64,000 nt of DNA from Pseudomonas saudiphocaensis (GCF_000756775.1 NZ_CCSF01000001.1:806001-870000), one strand, 5' to 3'; shown: positions 1 to 9,761, counted from the stretch's first letter. The notes: generated from the letters alone by a model not told the origin. A program made the numbers and translations.

Positions 1-2
1 TT

Positions 3-161
3 AGTCTGACCAAGACAATGGATCGCGAGCCCAGCATTGCATCCCTGGCGCAGCGTTTGAGCGTAGCGCCCAGGCAGGTCATGGCAGCACTGACATGGTT
101 GCAGCAACTGCCCGAGTTCGCACAGGGCTTTGGCATTACAATCCCTGAGCTGCGCACATAG
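3..161 (+). CDS. C-terminal end of an unidentified protein (cut by window edge)
   Basis: An open frame runs in from the left edge and stops at TAG 159-161, giving about 52 residues. The end contains the segment SLAQRLSVAPRQVMAALTWL, which looks like a helix-turn-helix or winged-helix fragment. That reading is weak because the rest of the protein lies outside the window. It is convergent with xylR. The frame could be a chance opening. Confidence 0.45.
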   Translation, partial: SLTKTMDREPSIASLAQRLSVAPRQVMAALTWLQQLPEFAQGFGITIPELRT

Positions 162-220
162 CAGCGCGCTAAGGCAAAAAGTGCTTGGCACGTCTGCATA
201 ATCGGTGATGTCATATTTCG

Positions 221-236
221 CATAATCTATATTATG
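221..236. promoter_or_regulatory. AT-rich inverted repeat of unknown role
   Basis: CATAAT is followed after 4 bp by ATTATG, inside a strongly AT-rich stretch (about 210-255) between two convergent genes. It resembles an operator or promoter remnant more than a terminator because it has no GC stem. No gene that it would obviously serve was found. Confidence 0.3.
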
Positions 237-366
237 TTAAATAAGATATTACATAGCCAGGCGCGTATTGCCCTCGGCGCCCCAGCCCAAACTCCGAAAC
301 CAGTATTCGGCTAATAGCGATCCCCTTTCTGGATCTGCTCCTGCGACGTCGATACATTTGCCATTT

Positions 367-1554
367 TCACTGCATCGTCACGGTTTCGCCTTGCTGATAC
401 TCACGCGGCGTACAACCGAACTCACGACGAAATACCGCATGCAGATACTGCGCAGATTTGAAGCCGCAGTTTTGCGCAATGTCGGCGATTGGCGAATCGG
501 TGTTCTTCAGCCTGCTGGTGGCCGCCGCCAATTTGAACCGCAGGATTTCCTCATGCACGCTGCAGCCTCGCGCTTTGCGAAAATGCGCTTCCAGCGATGA
601 GCGCGAGACGCCTACATAAGCCGCCACCTGCTCAGTCTTGATCCCCTGGCAGGCGTACTGGCGGATAAACAACAGCGCCCGCATGACGTACGGGTTGCCC
701 AATGGTTGATGCAAGCTCGATGGCTGCACATTGATCGCCTCAGGCGGCACCAGGATCTGCATTCCGGTTGACGGCATGCCGTGCAGCATCTGGTGAAGCA
801 GCTGCGCCGCAGTCCGCCCCATGGTTTCGGTGCCCTGGCTGACCGAACTTAGCGGAACCCGGGTCAGGCTGCGGGTCAGCGGATCGTTGTCGATGCCGAT
901 CAACGCTACCTGCTCCGGTACCGCTATTCCGGCGGTCAGGCAGGCCTGCAGCAACTGCCGCGCACGGGCATCGGTTACCGCAATAATGCCGATGGGTTTG
1001 GGCAGGCTTTGCAGCCAGGCGATCTGTTGTTCGACGGCGCTGTCCCAGAGCGGCGCGCTGGTGCCCATCCCGCGATAAACCTCGGCGTGCAAACCGTCGC
1101 GCTGCATCAATCGGCGAAAGGCCTTTTCCCGCTCCTGAGCCCAGCGATTGGCCTGGGCTTCAGGCAGGCTGAAACAGGCGAAACGCGTTAGTCCGGCCTC
1201 CACCAGATGCTCGTATGCCAGCGTTATCAAGGCTTCGTTATCGGTGGCGACATACGGAATCCCTTTCGGATAGGCCCGCTTATCCTCATAGGAGCCACCA
1301 ACCGCAACCACCGGCAGCTTGCTGTCGGCCAGCGCCTCGCCAATCAGCGGATCGTCGAAGTCGGCGATGATGCCATCCCCCTGCCAGCGCTCGATTCCTT
1401 TCAGCCGGCAGTGGAAATCCTCTTCGAGAAACAAATCCCAGGACGCCCGCGTGCTGCTCAGGTAGTTGCCGATTCCGCTGATGATGCCGCGGTCATAGAC
1501 CTTGCTGCCGTTGAACAGCAGCGCAATGCGGTGAACGAGCGGAACAGTTTTCAT
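367..1554 (-). CDS. xylR: XylR-family xylose operon activator
   Basis: This 395-residue protein has the layout of XylR: a periplasmic-binding-protein/LacI-like sensor domain (about residues 5-275, with VALIGIDNDPLTRSLTRVPL typical of the fold) followed by an AraC-type double helix-turn-helix (about 290-390, ending in the SPIADIAQNCGFKSAQYLHAVFRREF-like signature, quoted here in parts). In the known family the sensor binds D-xylose and the AraC domain activates the xyl promoters. It is divergent from xylA across 138 bp, where its binding sites should lie. The start is the ATG at 1552-1554, and the length matches the family (about 392). Confidence 0.93.
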   Translation of the reverse strand: MKTVPLVHRIALLFNGSKVYDRGIISGIGNYLSSTRASWDLFLEEDFHCRLKGIERWQGDGIIADFDDPLIGEALADSKLPVVAVGGSYEDKRAYPKGIPYVATDNEALITLAYEHLVEAGLTRFACFSLPEAQANRWAQEREKAFRRLMQRDGLHAEVYRGMGTSAPLWDSAVEQQIAWLQSLPKPIGIIAVTDARARQLLQACLTAGIAVPEQVALIGIDNDPLTRSLTRVPLSSVSQGTETMGRTAAQLLHQMLHGMPSTGMQILVPPEAINVQPSSLHQPLGNPYVMRALLFIRQYACQGIKTEQVAAYVGVSRSSLEAHFRKARGCSVHEEILRFKLAAATSRLKNTDSPIADIAQNCGFKSAQYLHAVFRREFGCTPREYQQGETVTMQ

Positions 1555-1692
1555 GGACGTTAGCCGGCATTCGTCGATAGATAGAAACAGGCTAGGTCAA
1601 AATCGAACCCTGTGTTGGTGAGTTTCATAATTCTCGGCTTCAGGGCCGTTGCTAGTATCGGGACACCGCCAAGAACAAAAAGGGCTCCACCC

Positions 1693-3009
1693 ATGGCCTA
1701 CTTCCCCGATGTCGACAAGATTCGCTATGAAGGTCCCGCCAGCGATTCTCCCCTTGCCTTCCGTTATTACGATGCCGACAAGCTCGTGCTCGGAAAACCC
1801 ATGCGCGAGCATCTGCGCATGGCGGTCTGTTATTGGCACAGCTTCGTCTGGCCAGGCTCCGATGTGTTTGGTGCGGGTACCTTCAAGCGCCCCTGGCAGC
1901 GCACGGCAGATCCGATGGAAATGGCCATCGCCAAGGCGCAGGCTGCGTTCGAGTTCTTCACCAAGCTTGGCGTCGACTACTACTGCTTCCATGACACGGA
2001 TGTCGCTCCCGAAGGCAGCTCGCTCAAGGAGTACCGCAACAATTTTGCGCAGATGCTCGATCAGCTGGAGCGTCATCAGGAAGAGAGCGGCATCAAGTTG
2101 CTCTGGGGAACCGCCAATTGCTTCAGCAACCCGCGCTATGCCGCCGGCGCCGCCAGCAATCCGGACCCGGAAGTGTTCGCCTACGCCGCAACTCAGGTGT
2201 TTAGCGCCTTGAACGCCACCCAGCGTCTGAAAGGCTCCAACTACGTGTTATGGGGCGGTCGCGAGGGCTATGAAACTCTGCTCAACACGGACCTGAAACG
2301 CGAGCGCGAGCAGCTGGGGCGGTTTATGCGCATGGTGGTCGAGCACAAGCACAAGATCGGTTTCACCGGCGACCTGCTGATCGAGCCCAAACCGCAGGAG
2401 CCCACCAAGCATCAATACGATTACGACAGCGCCACTGTTTTCGGCTTTTTGCAGCAGTTCGGCCTGGAGAATGAAATCAAGGTCAATATCGAGGCCAATC
2501 ACGCCACCCTCGCCGGCCACAGCTTCCACCATGAAATCGCAACGGCGGTTTCGCTGGGAATCTTCGGCAGCATCGACGCCAACCGGGGCGATCAGCAGAA
2601 CGGCTGGGACACCGACCAGTTTCCCAACAGTGTCGAAGAAATGACCCTGGCCAACTACGAGATTCTCAAGGCCGGCGGTTTCAGGAATGGCGGCTTCAAC
2701 TTCGACTCCAAGGTGCGTCGGCAAAGCCTCGACGAAATTGACCTGCTTTATGGCCACGTCGCGGGGATGGACGTCCTCGCCCTCTCCCTCGAGCGCGCTG
2801 CGGCTATGCTGCAGGACGACCGACTCCAACAGTTCAAGGACCAACGCTACGCCGGCTGGCAGCAGCCTCTCGGCCAGGCGGTACTCGCCGGTGAGTTCAG
2901 CCTCCAGTCGCTGGCCGAACATGCCTTTGCCAACGACCTCAACCCGCAGGCCGTCAGCGGCCGTCAGGAGATGCTCGAAAATATCGTGAACCGCTTTATC
3001 TACCCATGA
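1693..3009 (+). CDS. xylA: Xylose isomerase
   Basis: XylA interconverts D-xylose and D-xylulose in the cytoplasm. The 438-residue product has the usual length of the long (class II) xylose isomerases. Typical segments are visible: [13 protein letters not shown] with the catalytic His, [18 protein letters not shown], and the metal-site segments [17 protein letters not shown] and GSIDANRGD. The frame is open further upstream (from 1612), but family alignment favours the ATG at 1693 ([15 protein letters not shown]), preceded by a weak AGGG. It is the first gene of xylAFGH. No xylB (xylulokinase) follows, although it usually accompanies xylA. Confidence 0.96.
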   Translation: MAYFPDVDKIRYEGPASDSPLAFRYYDADKLVLGKPMREHLRMAVCYWHSFVWPGSDVFGAGTFKRPWQRTADPMEMAIAKAQAAFEFFTKLGVDYYCFHDTDVAPEGSSLKEYRNNFAQMLDQLERHQEESGIKLLWGTANCFSNPRYAAGAASNPDPEVFAYAATQVFSALNATQRLKGSNYVLWGGREGYETLLNTDLKREREQLGRFMRMVVEHKHKIGFTGDLLIEPKPQEPTKHQYDYDSATVFGFLQQFGLENEIKVNIEANHATLAGHSFHHEIATAVSLGIFGSIDANRGDQQNGWDTDQFPNSVEEMTLANYEILKAGGFRNGGFNFDSKVRRQSLDEIDLLYGHVAGMDVLALSLERAAAMLQDDRLQQFKDQRYAGWQQPLGQAVLAGEFSLQSLAEHAFANDLNPQAVSGRQEMLENIVNRFIYP

Positions 3010-3153
3010 CAAAGGCAGAAAGCGGCCGGAGCTGCGTGGTTACATTCTCGCGACAATTCGTTACTCCCTGCGCCGTCCTGCTTTCTACAGTTCCTTAAGC
3101 ACCACCCTCCTCGTCAGGCAGTGTCTCCAACAACAATAAAAGGACGCACCACC

Positions 3154-4152
3154 ATGAAAATCGTAAAACGCATGCTGCTCGCCGGCGCCCTCGCGGTGTT
3201 CTCGCTTCCGCTGATGGCTGACCCCGCGAACCCGAAAATCGGCTTTTCCATTGACGACCTGCGCCTGGAGCGCTGGGCCAGGGACCGTGACTACTTCGTC
3301 GCGGCGGCGGAGGAAATGGGCGCCAAGGTCTACGTGCAGTCGGCTGACGCCAACGAGCAAAAGCAGATTTCGCAGATCGAAAACCTCATTTCCCGTGGCG
3401 TCGACGTGATCGTCATCGTGCCGTTCAACGCCACCGTGCTCACCAACGCCGTCGCCGAGGCCAAGCGCGCCGGGATCAAGGTGGTGTCATACGATCGACT
3501 GATTCTGAACGCCGATATCGACGCCTATATCTCCTTCGATAACGAAAAGGTCGGTGAACTGCAGGCCCAGGGCGTGCTGCAGGCAGCGCCCAAGGGCAAC
3601 TATTTCCTCCTCGGCGGCGCCCCCACCGACAACAACGCCAAGGTCCTGCGTGAGGGCCAGATGAAGGTGCTGCAGCCTGCGATCGACAAGGGCGATATCA
3701 AGATTGTCGGGCAGCAATGGGTCAAGGAGTGGAACCCCACCGAAGCGCTGAGCATTGTCGAGAACGCGCTGACCCGCAATGACAACAAGATCGATGGCAT
3801 CGTCGCCTCCAACGACGCCACCGCTGGCGGTGCCCTCCAGGCGTTGGCCGCGCAGAAGCTGGCCGGCAAGGTGCCGATTTCCGGTCAGGATGCCGACCTT
3901 GCTGCAGTCAAACGGGTGCTCGAAGGCACCCAGACCATGACCGTCTACAAGCCGCTGAAACTGATCGCCTCGGAAGCCGCCAAGCTCTCGGTGCAGTTGG
4001 CGCGTGACGAGAAACCGACCTATACCTCCCAGCTCGACAATGGCGCCAAACAGGTCGACACCATCCTGCTCACCCCCACCCCGTTGACCCGCGACAACAT
4101 CGATCTGCTGGAGAAGGACGGCTTCTACACCAAGGCACAGATCTCCGGGTAA
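3154..4152 (+). CDS. xylF: D-xylose ABC transporter, periplasmic binding protein
   Basis: The 332-residue product starts with a clear Sec signal peptide (MKIVKRMLLAGALAVFSLPLMA, cut around residue 22). It continues as a sugar-binding fold of the ribose/xylose type (NPKIGFSIDDLRLERWARD, IVPFNATVLTNAVAEAKRAGI, SYDRLILNADIDAYISFDN). XylF delivers xylose to the XylGH membrane complex. The start is the ATG at 3154, with AAAGGAC upstream. It follows xylA by 144 bp and precedes xylG by about 100 bp containing a strong hairpin, as is common after genes for abundant binding proteins. Confidence 0.95.
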   Translation: MKIVKRMLLAGALAVFSLPLMADPANPKIGFSIDDLRLERWARDRDYFVAAAEEMGAKVYVQSADANEQKQISQIENLISRGVDVIVIVPFNATVLTNAVAEAKRAGIKVVSYDRLILNADIDAYISFDNEKVGELQAQGVLQAAPKGNYFLLGGAPTDNNAKVLREGQMKVLQPAIDKGDIKIVGQQWVKEWNPTEALSIVENALTRNDNKIDGIVASNDATAGGALQALAAQKLAGKVPISGQDADLAAVKRVLEGTQTMTVYKPLKLIASEAAKLSVQLARDEKPTYTSQLDNGAKQVDTILLTPTPLTRDNIDLLEKDGFYTKAQISG

Positions 4153-4200
4153 CCGTGAGCAAGCTGCACCGGCTCGACCGATCTCGAGCACGACCCCGTG

Positions 4201-4223
4201 CGTCGGCAGGCAACCTGCCGACG
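4201..4223 (+). other. Perfect 10-bp hairpin in the xylF-xylG gap
   Basis: CGTCGGCAGG, loop CAA, CCTGCCGACG. No T-run follows, so it is unlikely to be a strong terminator. Its position between binding-protein and ATPase genes suggests an mRNA-stabilising or partial-termination element that raises XylF over XylGH (inference). Confidence 0.6.
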
Positions 4224-4258
4224 TACCCGCGCCTGATGCTTAGCCGTGAGTGAATCCC

Positions 4259-5815
4259 GTGTCCGACTACCTTCTGCAAATGAACGGCATCGTCAAAACC
4301 TTTGACGGCGTCAAAGCCCTGAACGGCATCGATATCAAGGTCAAACCTGGTGAATGCGTTGGCCTGTGCGGCGAGAACGGCGCGGGCAAGTCGACGCTGA
4401 TGAAGGTGCTTTCCGGGGTCTACCCCTACGGCACCTGGGACGGGGAAATTCTCTGGGACGGGCAGCCGCTGCGGGCCAAATCGATCAACGAAACCGAAGC
4501 GGCCGGGATCGTCATCATCCACCAGGAGCTGACCCTGGTACCCGATCTGTCAGTGGTCGAAAACATCTTTATGGGCCATGAACTGACTCTGCCCGGCGGG
4601 CTCATGAACTATCCGGCCATGATCCGCCGCGCCGAAGTGCTGATGCGCGAGCTCAAGGTGCCGGACATGAACGTCTCGCTGCCGGTCTCGCAGTACGGCG
4701 GCGGCTACCAGCAGCTGGTGGAAATCGCCAAGGCGTTGAACAAGCAGGCGCGGCTGCTGATTCTCGACGAGCCCTCCTCCGCTCTCACCCGCTCGGAAAT
4801 CGAAGTGCTGCTGGACATCATCCGCGACCTCAAGGCCAAGGGCGTGGCCTGCGTCTATATCTCCCACAAGCTCGATGAAGTGGCCGCCGTATGCGACACC
4901 ATTTCGGTGATCCGCGACGGCAAACACATCGCCACCACCGCCATGGCGGACATGGATATCCCCAAGATCATCTCGCAGATGGTGGGCCGGGAGATGAACA
5001 ACCTCTACCCCACCGAACCCCATGACGTCGGCGAGGTGATTTTCGAGGCGCGCAACGTCACCTGTTACGACGTCGACAACCCCAAGCGCAAACGCGTCGA
5101 CGATGTTTCCTTCGTGCTCAAGCGCGGGGAGATCCTCGGCATCGCGGGGCTGGTGGGCGCCGGTCGCACCGAGCTGGTGTCGGCGCTGTTCGGCGCCTAT
5201 CCCGGCCGCTATGAGGCGCAAGTCCTGCTGGATGGCCAGCCCATCGACACCCGCAGCCCGCTCAAGTCGATCCGCGCCGGGCTGTGCATGGTTCCTGAAG
5301 ACCGCAAGCGCCAGGGCATCATCCCGGACCTGGGCGTCGGCCAGAACATCACCCTGGCGGTGTTGAAGAACTACGCACGGATGACCCGCATCGATGCCGA
5401 AGCCGAGCTGAGCAGCATCGGCAAGGAAATCGCACGCATGCACCTCAAAACGGCGAGCCCCTTTCTGCCGATCACCAGCCTCTCCGGCGGCAACCAGCAG
5501 AAGGCCGTGCTGGCCAAGATGCTGCTGACCAAACCCCGGGTGCTGATCCTCGATGAGCCCACCCGCGGGGTCGACGTGGGCGCCAAGTACGAGATCTACA
5601 AACTGATGGGTGCGCTCGCTGCTGAAGGTGTGTCGATCATCATGGTGTCGTCGGAACTGGCTGAAGTGCTGGGGGTTTCCGACCGGGTTCTGGTGATCGG
5701 CGAAGGTCAGTTGCGCGGCGACTTCGTCAATCACGACCTCACCCAGGAACAGGTGCTTGCCGCGGCGCTCAGCCAGCCCGTGGGCCATAACAATAATGAT
5801 CGGAAGTCCGCGTGA
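4259..5815 (+). CDS. xylG: D-xylose ABC transporter, ATP-binding protein
   Basis: This 518-residue protein has two fused ABC ATPase domains, as in the sugar-importer (CUT2) ATPases XylG/RbsA/MglA. The first has Walker [10 protein letters not shown] (38-46) and Walker [13 protein letters not shown]. The second has the degenerate Walker A typical of the family (LVGAGRTEL), signature [14 protein letters not shown], and Walker [14 protein letters not shown]. The frame also allows GTG 4250, but GTG 4259 ([11 protein letters not shown]) has a GAG-rich site about 8 bp upstream and fits the family better. Its stop overlaps the xylH start (TGATG), which indicates translational coupling. Confidence 0.95.
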   Translation: MSDYLLQMNGIVKTFDGVKALNGIDIKVKPGECVGLCGENGAGKSTLMKVLSGVYPYGTWDGEILWDGQPLRAKSINETEAAGIVIIHQELTLVPDLSVVENIFMGHELTLPGGLMNYPAMIRRAEVLMRELKVPDMNVSLPVSQYGGGYQQLVEIAKALNKQARLLILDEPSSALTRSEIEVLLDIIRDLKAKGVACVYISHKLDEVAAVCDTISVIRDGKHIATTAMADMDIPKIISQMVGREMNNLYPTEPHDVGEVIFEARNVTCYDVDNPKRKRVDDVSFVLKRGEILGIAGLVGAGRTELVSALFGAYPGRYEAQVLLDGQPIDTRSPLKSIRAGLCMVPEDRKRQGIIPDLGVGQNITLAVLKNYARMTRIDAEAELSSIGKEIARMHLKTASPFLPITSLSGGNQQKAVLAKMLLTKPRVLILDEPTRGVDVGAKYEIYKLMGALAAEGVSIIMVSSELAEVLGVSDRVLVIGEGQLRGDFVNHDLTQEQVLAAALSQPVGHNNNDRKSA

Positions 5816-6951
5816 TGAATCAGGTCAAGCAAGTCTTCAGCCGCTACAAGATGCTCGCGCTGGTCATCGCCGTAGCCATTATCTGGCTGTTCTTCAGCTG
5901 GCAGACCGACGGCGGCTTTCTAACGCCGCGCAACCTGTCCAACCTGCTGCGGCAGATGTCCATCACCGGGATTCTCGCCTGCGGCATGGTGCTGGTGATC
6001 ATCAGTGGCGAGATCGACCTCTCGGTGGGCTCGATGCTTGGCCTGCTGGGTGGCCTGGCGGCGATTCTGGACGTGATCTACAACGTGCCGATTCTGGCGA
6101 ACCTGAGCCTGGTCGCCCTCTGCGGACTGATGATCGGGCTTGGCAACGGCTACATGACTGCCTATCTGCGCATCCCTTCCTTTATCGTCGGGCTGGGCGG
6201 CATGCTGGCGTTTCGCGGAATCCTACTGGGGATTACCGGCGGTACCACCATCGCCCCGGTATCGCCGGAGCTTGTCTACATTGGCCAAGGTTACCTGCCA
6301 CGCACGGCGGGTGTGGTGCTTGGCGTACTGCTGTTCGCCCTGACGCTGTTCCTGACCTGGCGACAGCGCCGCAATCGCGCCCTGCATGGCCTGGAAGCAC
6401 ATTCGCTGGTGCGGGACCTGTTGCGCGTGGCGCTGATCGGCGTCGTGCTGGCCGGCTTCGTCTACACCCTCAACAGCTACGACGGCATTCCGGTCCCGGT
6501 GCTGCTCCTGCTGATTCTGCTGGGCGTGTTCAGCTACGTCACCAGCCAGACGGTATTTGGCCGCCGCGTCTATGCCGTGGGCAGCAATATGGAGGCAACG
6601 CGGCTGTCTGGCGTTAATGTACAGGCCGTAAAGCTTTGGATCTTCGGCCTCATGGGCGTGATGTGTGCCCTCGCCGGCCTGGTAAATACCGCGCGCCTGG
6701 CCGCTGGCTCGCCTTCGGCTGGCAGCATGGGTGAACTCGACGCCATCGCTGCCTGCTTTATCGGCGGTACTTCCATGCGCGGCGGCTCTGGCACCGTCTA
6801 TGGCGCCCTCCTCGGCGCACTGGTTATCACCAGCCTGGACAACGGCATGTCGATGCTCGACGTAGACAGTTACTGGCAGATGATCGTCAAAGGCAGCATT
6901 CTGGTGCTGGCCGTATGGGTGGATGTGAGCACACGCAGCGGGCGCCGCTGA
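5815..6951 (+). CDS. xylH: D-xylose ABC transporter, permease
   Basis: This 378-residue membrane protein has about ten hydrophobic segments and the BPD_transp_2 motifs of sugar permeases (GMVLVIISGEIDLSVGSMLG, SFIVGLGGMLAFRGI, AVGSNMEATRLSGVNV, GTSMRGGSGTVYGALLGALV). It forms the inner-membrane channel for xylose with XylG. ATG 5815 overlaps the xylG stop, and GGAAG lies 9 bp upstream. It is the last gene of the xyl operon here and converges with a gntR gene. No kinase follows. Confidence 0.95.
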   Translation: MNQVKQVFSRYKMLALVIAVAIIWLFFSWQTDGGFLTPRNLSNLLRQMSITGILACGMVLVIISGEIDLSVGSMLGLLGGLAAILDVIYNVPILANLSLVALCGLMIGLGNGYMTAYLRIPSFIVGLGGMLAFRGILLGITGGTTIAPVSPELVYIGQGYLPRTAGVVLGVLLFALTLFLTWRQRRNRALHGLEAHSLVRDLLRVALIGVVLAGFVYTLNSYDGIPVPVLLLLILLGVFSYVTSQTVFGRRVYAVGSNMEATRLSGVNVQAVKLWIFGLMGVMCALAGLVNTARLAAGSPSAGSMGELDAIAACFIGGTSMRGGSGTVYGALLGALVITSLDNGMSMLDVDSYWQMIVKGSILVLAVWVDVSTRSGRR

Positions 6952-6966
6952 TTGATCGTGGGTTTG

Positions 6967-6996
6967 TCGCCGGAGGCTGCAGGAAGCCACCGGCGA
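6967..6996. terminator. Hairpin between convergent xylH and gntR
   Basis: TCGCCGG pairs with CCGGCGA, with weak inner pairing of GGCT/AGCC. There is no clear T-run on either side. It could end transcription from both converging genes. Confidence 0.4.
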
Positions 6997-7000
6997 GACT

Positions 7001-7699
7001 TCAGAGCTGGTCGAGCAACACCGTGGCCTTGGTGAATGTTTCGATATTGTCGATCAGACGGTCCAGGCATTTGGCCGCCTCTTTCGGATCGCCCGCTGCA
7101 ATTGCTGCAGCGACACTGGCGTGCAGGCGAGCCATCTCGGGTAGATCGGCGGCCTGCTTGTAATGTAGGTACCAGAACCGCCGAGACAGGCCATTTAACG
7201 AGCGCAACGCATTTTCGGCAAATTCGTTTCTTGCGGCGTCTAGACAGAGTTCATTGAACTCGCGATCAGAGCGCATAAAAGTAACGTCGTCATTATCGAT
7301 GGCCACCGCATTGAACTCGTCAGCCAGGCGCGCGAAAGATTTCCGTTGCTGCTCGTCTGCTCGCTTGGCGGCACTGCGGCATACCAGCCGTTCGATCTCC
7401 CTGCGGGTCTCGATCAGCCTGAGCTGTTTGCCAATATCAATGGGCGGGATCAGCAAGCCGCGTTGTGGCATCACCAAAATCAGGTGCTCGCGCGCCAGAC
7501 GCTGTACGGCCTCCCGTAACGGAGTACGGCCAATGCCGGTCATCGCGCTCAGCGACTGCTCGGAGATAAGCGTTCCGGGGGGAATTCGGAGCGTGACTAT
7601 CGCCTCCTCGAGCTGCTGATAAGCAATATCAGTGAGCTTGGCTTTTGACTTTCCCGAGATGCTGGGAAACGGCGTTATTGCTGGCGAGCTGCTGTCCAT
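7001..7699 (-). CDS. GntR-family repressor with FCD ligand domain
   Basis: The 232-residue product has an N-terminal winged helix (LTDIAYQQLEEAIVTLRIPP, then GRTPLREAVQRLAREHL with the classic GntR recognition helix) and a C-terminal all-helical FCD effector domain with dispersed metal-ligand-type Asp/His residues. The start is the ATG at 7697-7699, because a strong AAGGAAGG lies just upstream; an in-frame ATG 30 bp earlier lacks this. It is divergent from the hydrolase/alcohol dehydrogenase genes. The 16-bp palindrome in this gap recurs before two other nearby genes, so this protein is the likely regulator of all three promoters (inference). The effector is unknown. Confidence 0.85.
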   Translation of the reverse strand: MDSSSPAITPFPSISGKSKAKLTDIAYQQLEEAIVTLRIPPGTLISEQSLSAMTGIGRTPLREAVQRLAREHLILVMPQRGLLIPPIDIGKQLRLIETRREIERLVCRSAAKRADEQQRKSFARLADEFNAVAIDNDDVTFMRSDREFNELCLDAARNEFAENALRSLNGLSRRFWYLHYKQAADLPEMARLHASVAAAIAAGDPKEAAKCLDRLIDNIETFTKATVLLDQL

Positions 7700-7754
7700 T
7701 TGGCCTTCCTTAAAATCCATTCGCAGCATAGCAAAGGTGATATGTGATCAGCTA

Positions 7755-7770
7755 GACTAATATATCAGCT
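7755..7770. promoter_or_regulatory. Operator copy 1 (near-palindromic GACTAATATATCAGCT)
   Basis: The core CTAATATATCAG (7757-7768) is nearly identical to its own reverse complement and recurs at 12306-12317 (inverted) and 12359-12370. It ends 20 bp before the hydrolase ATG and contains a TAATAT that could be the -10 hexamer. A repressor here would block transcription directly. A direct repeat ATCAGCT (7747-7753, 7764-7770) overlaps it. Confidence 0.7.
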
Positions 7771-7790
7771 GTACATCGAAGGATATAACA

Positions 7791-8510
7791 ATGATTGATA
7801 AATCGATGGATGCAGGGTCGATGACTGTAGTCGCAGTGCATGGGATACAAGGCACCTCCGCTTCGTGGAAAAGTGTGGCCGAAGCCTGCGCGGCGCAAGC
7901 CTCTTTTATCTGCCCTAACCTGCGCGGGAGAGCGGACGCGCTTCGCGGCCAAGGTCCCGGGGACTATAGGCTGAGCCGCTTCAGTCAGGATCTTCTGAAC
8001 ATCACTCGTAATCGCCTTGACGATAGGCCATTCATACTGGCCGGTTGGAGCATGGGGGTGTCGGTGGCGCTCGAATACCTACAGCACAATGATCGACCGC
8101 AGCCGTGCGGGTTGATTCTACTATCAGGTAGCCCTCGTCCCGGGGTTGCCAGCTGGTTCAGACAGCAGGGCGACGAGCTGCTAGTGGAAATCGCCGAACG
8201 CGAAAAGCGCCTGAACCTCGCCATGGCGGCGGATCACCAGGCGGTAGCCTGGACCTGGGAAGAACTACAGCAGGTCGATCACACCGCCAGCCTCGAATCC
8301 ATCCGTCTTCCCACCCTGATCATTCATGGCGATGCCGACCCGGACTCCCCCCTCGAACATGCGCGCTGGTTATCTGAAGGCATTCGCGATGCCGAGTTAC
8401 GCATTATTGCGGGTGCCGGCCACAGCCTGCTGACAGAAAACACTGCCGTGGTGGCGCAGTACATCAACGCCTTCATCACCAAGCTTTATCACGCTCAGGA
8501 GCGACCATGA
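7791..8510 (+). CDS. Alpha/beta hydrolase
   Basis: This 239-residue alpha/beta hydrolase has the oxyanion/HG region VAVHGIQGTSASWKSV, the nucleophile elbow GWSMGVS, an acid region IHGDADPDSPLEH and the catalytic His in GAGHSLLTE. The triad is therefore complete. Such enzymes cleave esters, lactones or C-C bonds; the substrate cannot be read from sequence. ATG 7791 has AAGGA 8 bp upstream. The stop overlaps the next gene's ATG by 4 bp (ATGA), so it is co-translated with the alcohol dehydrogenase. It is controlled by the operator at 7755-7770 (inference). Confidence 0.85.
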   Translation: MIDKSMDAGSMTVVAVHGIQGTSASWKSVAEACAAQASFICPNLRGRADALRGQGPGDYRLSRFSQDLLNITRNRLDDRPFILAGWSMGVSVALEYLQHNDRPQPCGLILLSGSPRPGVASWFRQQGDELLVEIAEREKRLNLAMAADHQAVAWTWEELQQVDHTASLESIRLPTLIIHGDADPDSPLEHARWLSEGIRDAELRIIAGAGHSLLTENTAVVAQYINAFITKLYHAQERP

Positions 8511-9748
8511 GAACCGAAGACCTTATTCACTTCTGTGCGCCTGGACGGCTAATCATCGGCAACGGCTCGCGCCACCAGTTACCTCAGCTACTTGCTCGCC
8601 TGGGTTATCGCTCGGGCGTGCTGGTCACCGATACCTTTTTCGCGGAGAAAACGCCCTGGGTGACTGAATACACCCAGGCTGCCGAACGACTTGGCATCAG
8701 TACAGTGATCTATGGCGGCGGCCTACCCGACCCAACAATAGGCTTATGCGATGAAGCCACCGCTGTTTTGCGCGACCAACTGGCCGGCACGCAGCCGGAC
8801 CACGTCATAGCGCTGGGTGGTGGTAGTAACATCGACCTGGCAAAAGCCTTGGCCTTGACCCTGCCACAAGGTCGTTCCATTACTGAATTTACCGGCGACA
8901 TCGGTGGTTGCAAGCCGCTCCCCTTGATCGCTGTGCCAACCACTGCCGGCACCGGCTCGGAAGCGACGCCAGGCGCGATTCTGCTGGACCCGGCAAACGC
9001 GACCAAGATCGCTGTAATGGATAACGCGCTGCGCCCGCAAATCGCCTTGATTGACCCGGAGTTCACCTACACCTGCCCTCCTCGCGTGACAGCTGACGCC
9101 GGCATCGATGCGTTCACTCACGCTATTGAATCATTCTTGACCCTGGATAGCGCTCTGTTCGACCGGGCCGGCAACCCCGACCCGGGCTACAGCGGGCGCT
9201 CGCCGCTGACCATGCTGTTCGCCAGAGAAGCCATGCGTCTATGCTTCACCTGGATGGAGCGAGCCTACCACCAAGGTGATGACACCGAGGCACGTGTAGG
9301 TATGGCTTACGCCAGCATCTATGCGGCGTTGTCCTACGGCACCGCGGGACTTAACGCCGGCCACGGCATCGCCTACGCCGTTGCAGGCCAGACGCATAAA
9401 AGCCATGGCAGCACCAATGCGGTGATGCTCCCCTACGTGCTCGACGCACTATGCGAAACCCGTCAGAGCGAGCTGGCTGAAATCGCAGCGATGATGGGCC
9501 TGGCGACAAGCTGTCCCGACGAGTCCGCACGCAAGGTTCCTGTGGCAGTCCGCGCCATGATCGGGCGCCTGGATATTCCGACCGACCTGAAAGCGTTTGG
9601 GATCAAGGAAGGAACATTGGACGACCTGACCGCTGACGCCCTCGCCGTAACGCGGCTGGCCAAAGCGTTCCCGGTGGCTGACCCCACCCTCGCCTATCGT
9701 CAGATCGTGCTGAATGCGTGGGAGGGATACCTCAGCGGCCAACCTTGA
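8507..9748 (+). CDS. Iron-containing alcohol dehydrogenase
   Basis: The 413-residue product belongs to the group III (Fe-type) alcohol dehydrogenases, which also include maleylacetate reductase, hydroxyacid-oxoacid transhydrogenase and 4-hydroxybutyrate dehydrogenase. Visible are the NAD(P)-binding GGGSNIDLAKA, the PTTAGTGSEATPGA segment, and metal ligands in TADAGIDAFTHAIESF and NAGHGIAYAVAGQTHKSHG. It probably oxidises a hydroxyl group of the intermediate released by the coupled hydrolase, or reduces its carbonyl form. The exact substrate is unknown. It overlaps the hydrolase gene by 4 bp. Confidence 0.9.
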   Translation: MRTEDLIHFCAPGRLIIGNGSRHQLPQLLARLGYRSGVLVTDTFFAEKTPWVTEYTQAAERLGISTVIYGGGLPDPTIGLCDEATAVLRDQLAGTQPDHVIALGGGSNIDLAKALALTLPQGRSITEFTGDIGGCKPLPLIAVPTTAGTGSEATPGAILLDPANATKIAVMDNALRPQIALIDPEFTYTCPPRVTADAGIDAFTHAIESFLTLDSALFDRAGNPDPGYSGRSPLTMLFAREAMRLCFTWMERAYHQGDDTEARVGMAYASIYAALSYGTAGLNAGHGIAYAVAGQTHKSHGSTNAVMLPYVLDALCETRQSELAEIAAMMGLATSCPDESARKVPVAVRAMIGRLDIPTDLKAFGIKEGTLDDLTADALAVTRLAKAFPVADPTLAYRQIVLNAWEGYLSGQP

Positions 9749-9761
9749 TCGACCAAAGAAA

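Noticed and set aside
268-600. 110-codon plus-strand frame overlapping the xylR end
   Set aside because: It lies mostly antisense to the AraC domain of xylR and lacks any recognisable feature.
4550-5788. 412-codon minus-strand frame inside xylG
   Set aside because: The xylG frame has both ATPase domains intact. The antisense frame is His/Asp-rich noise.
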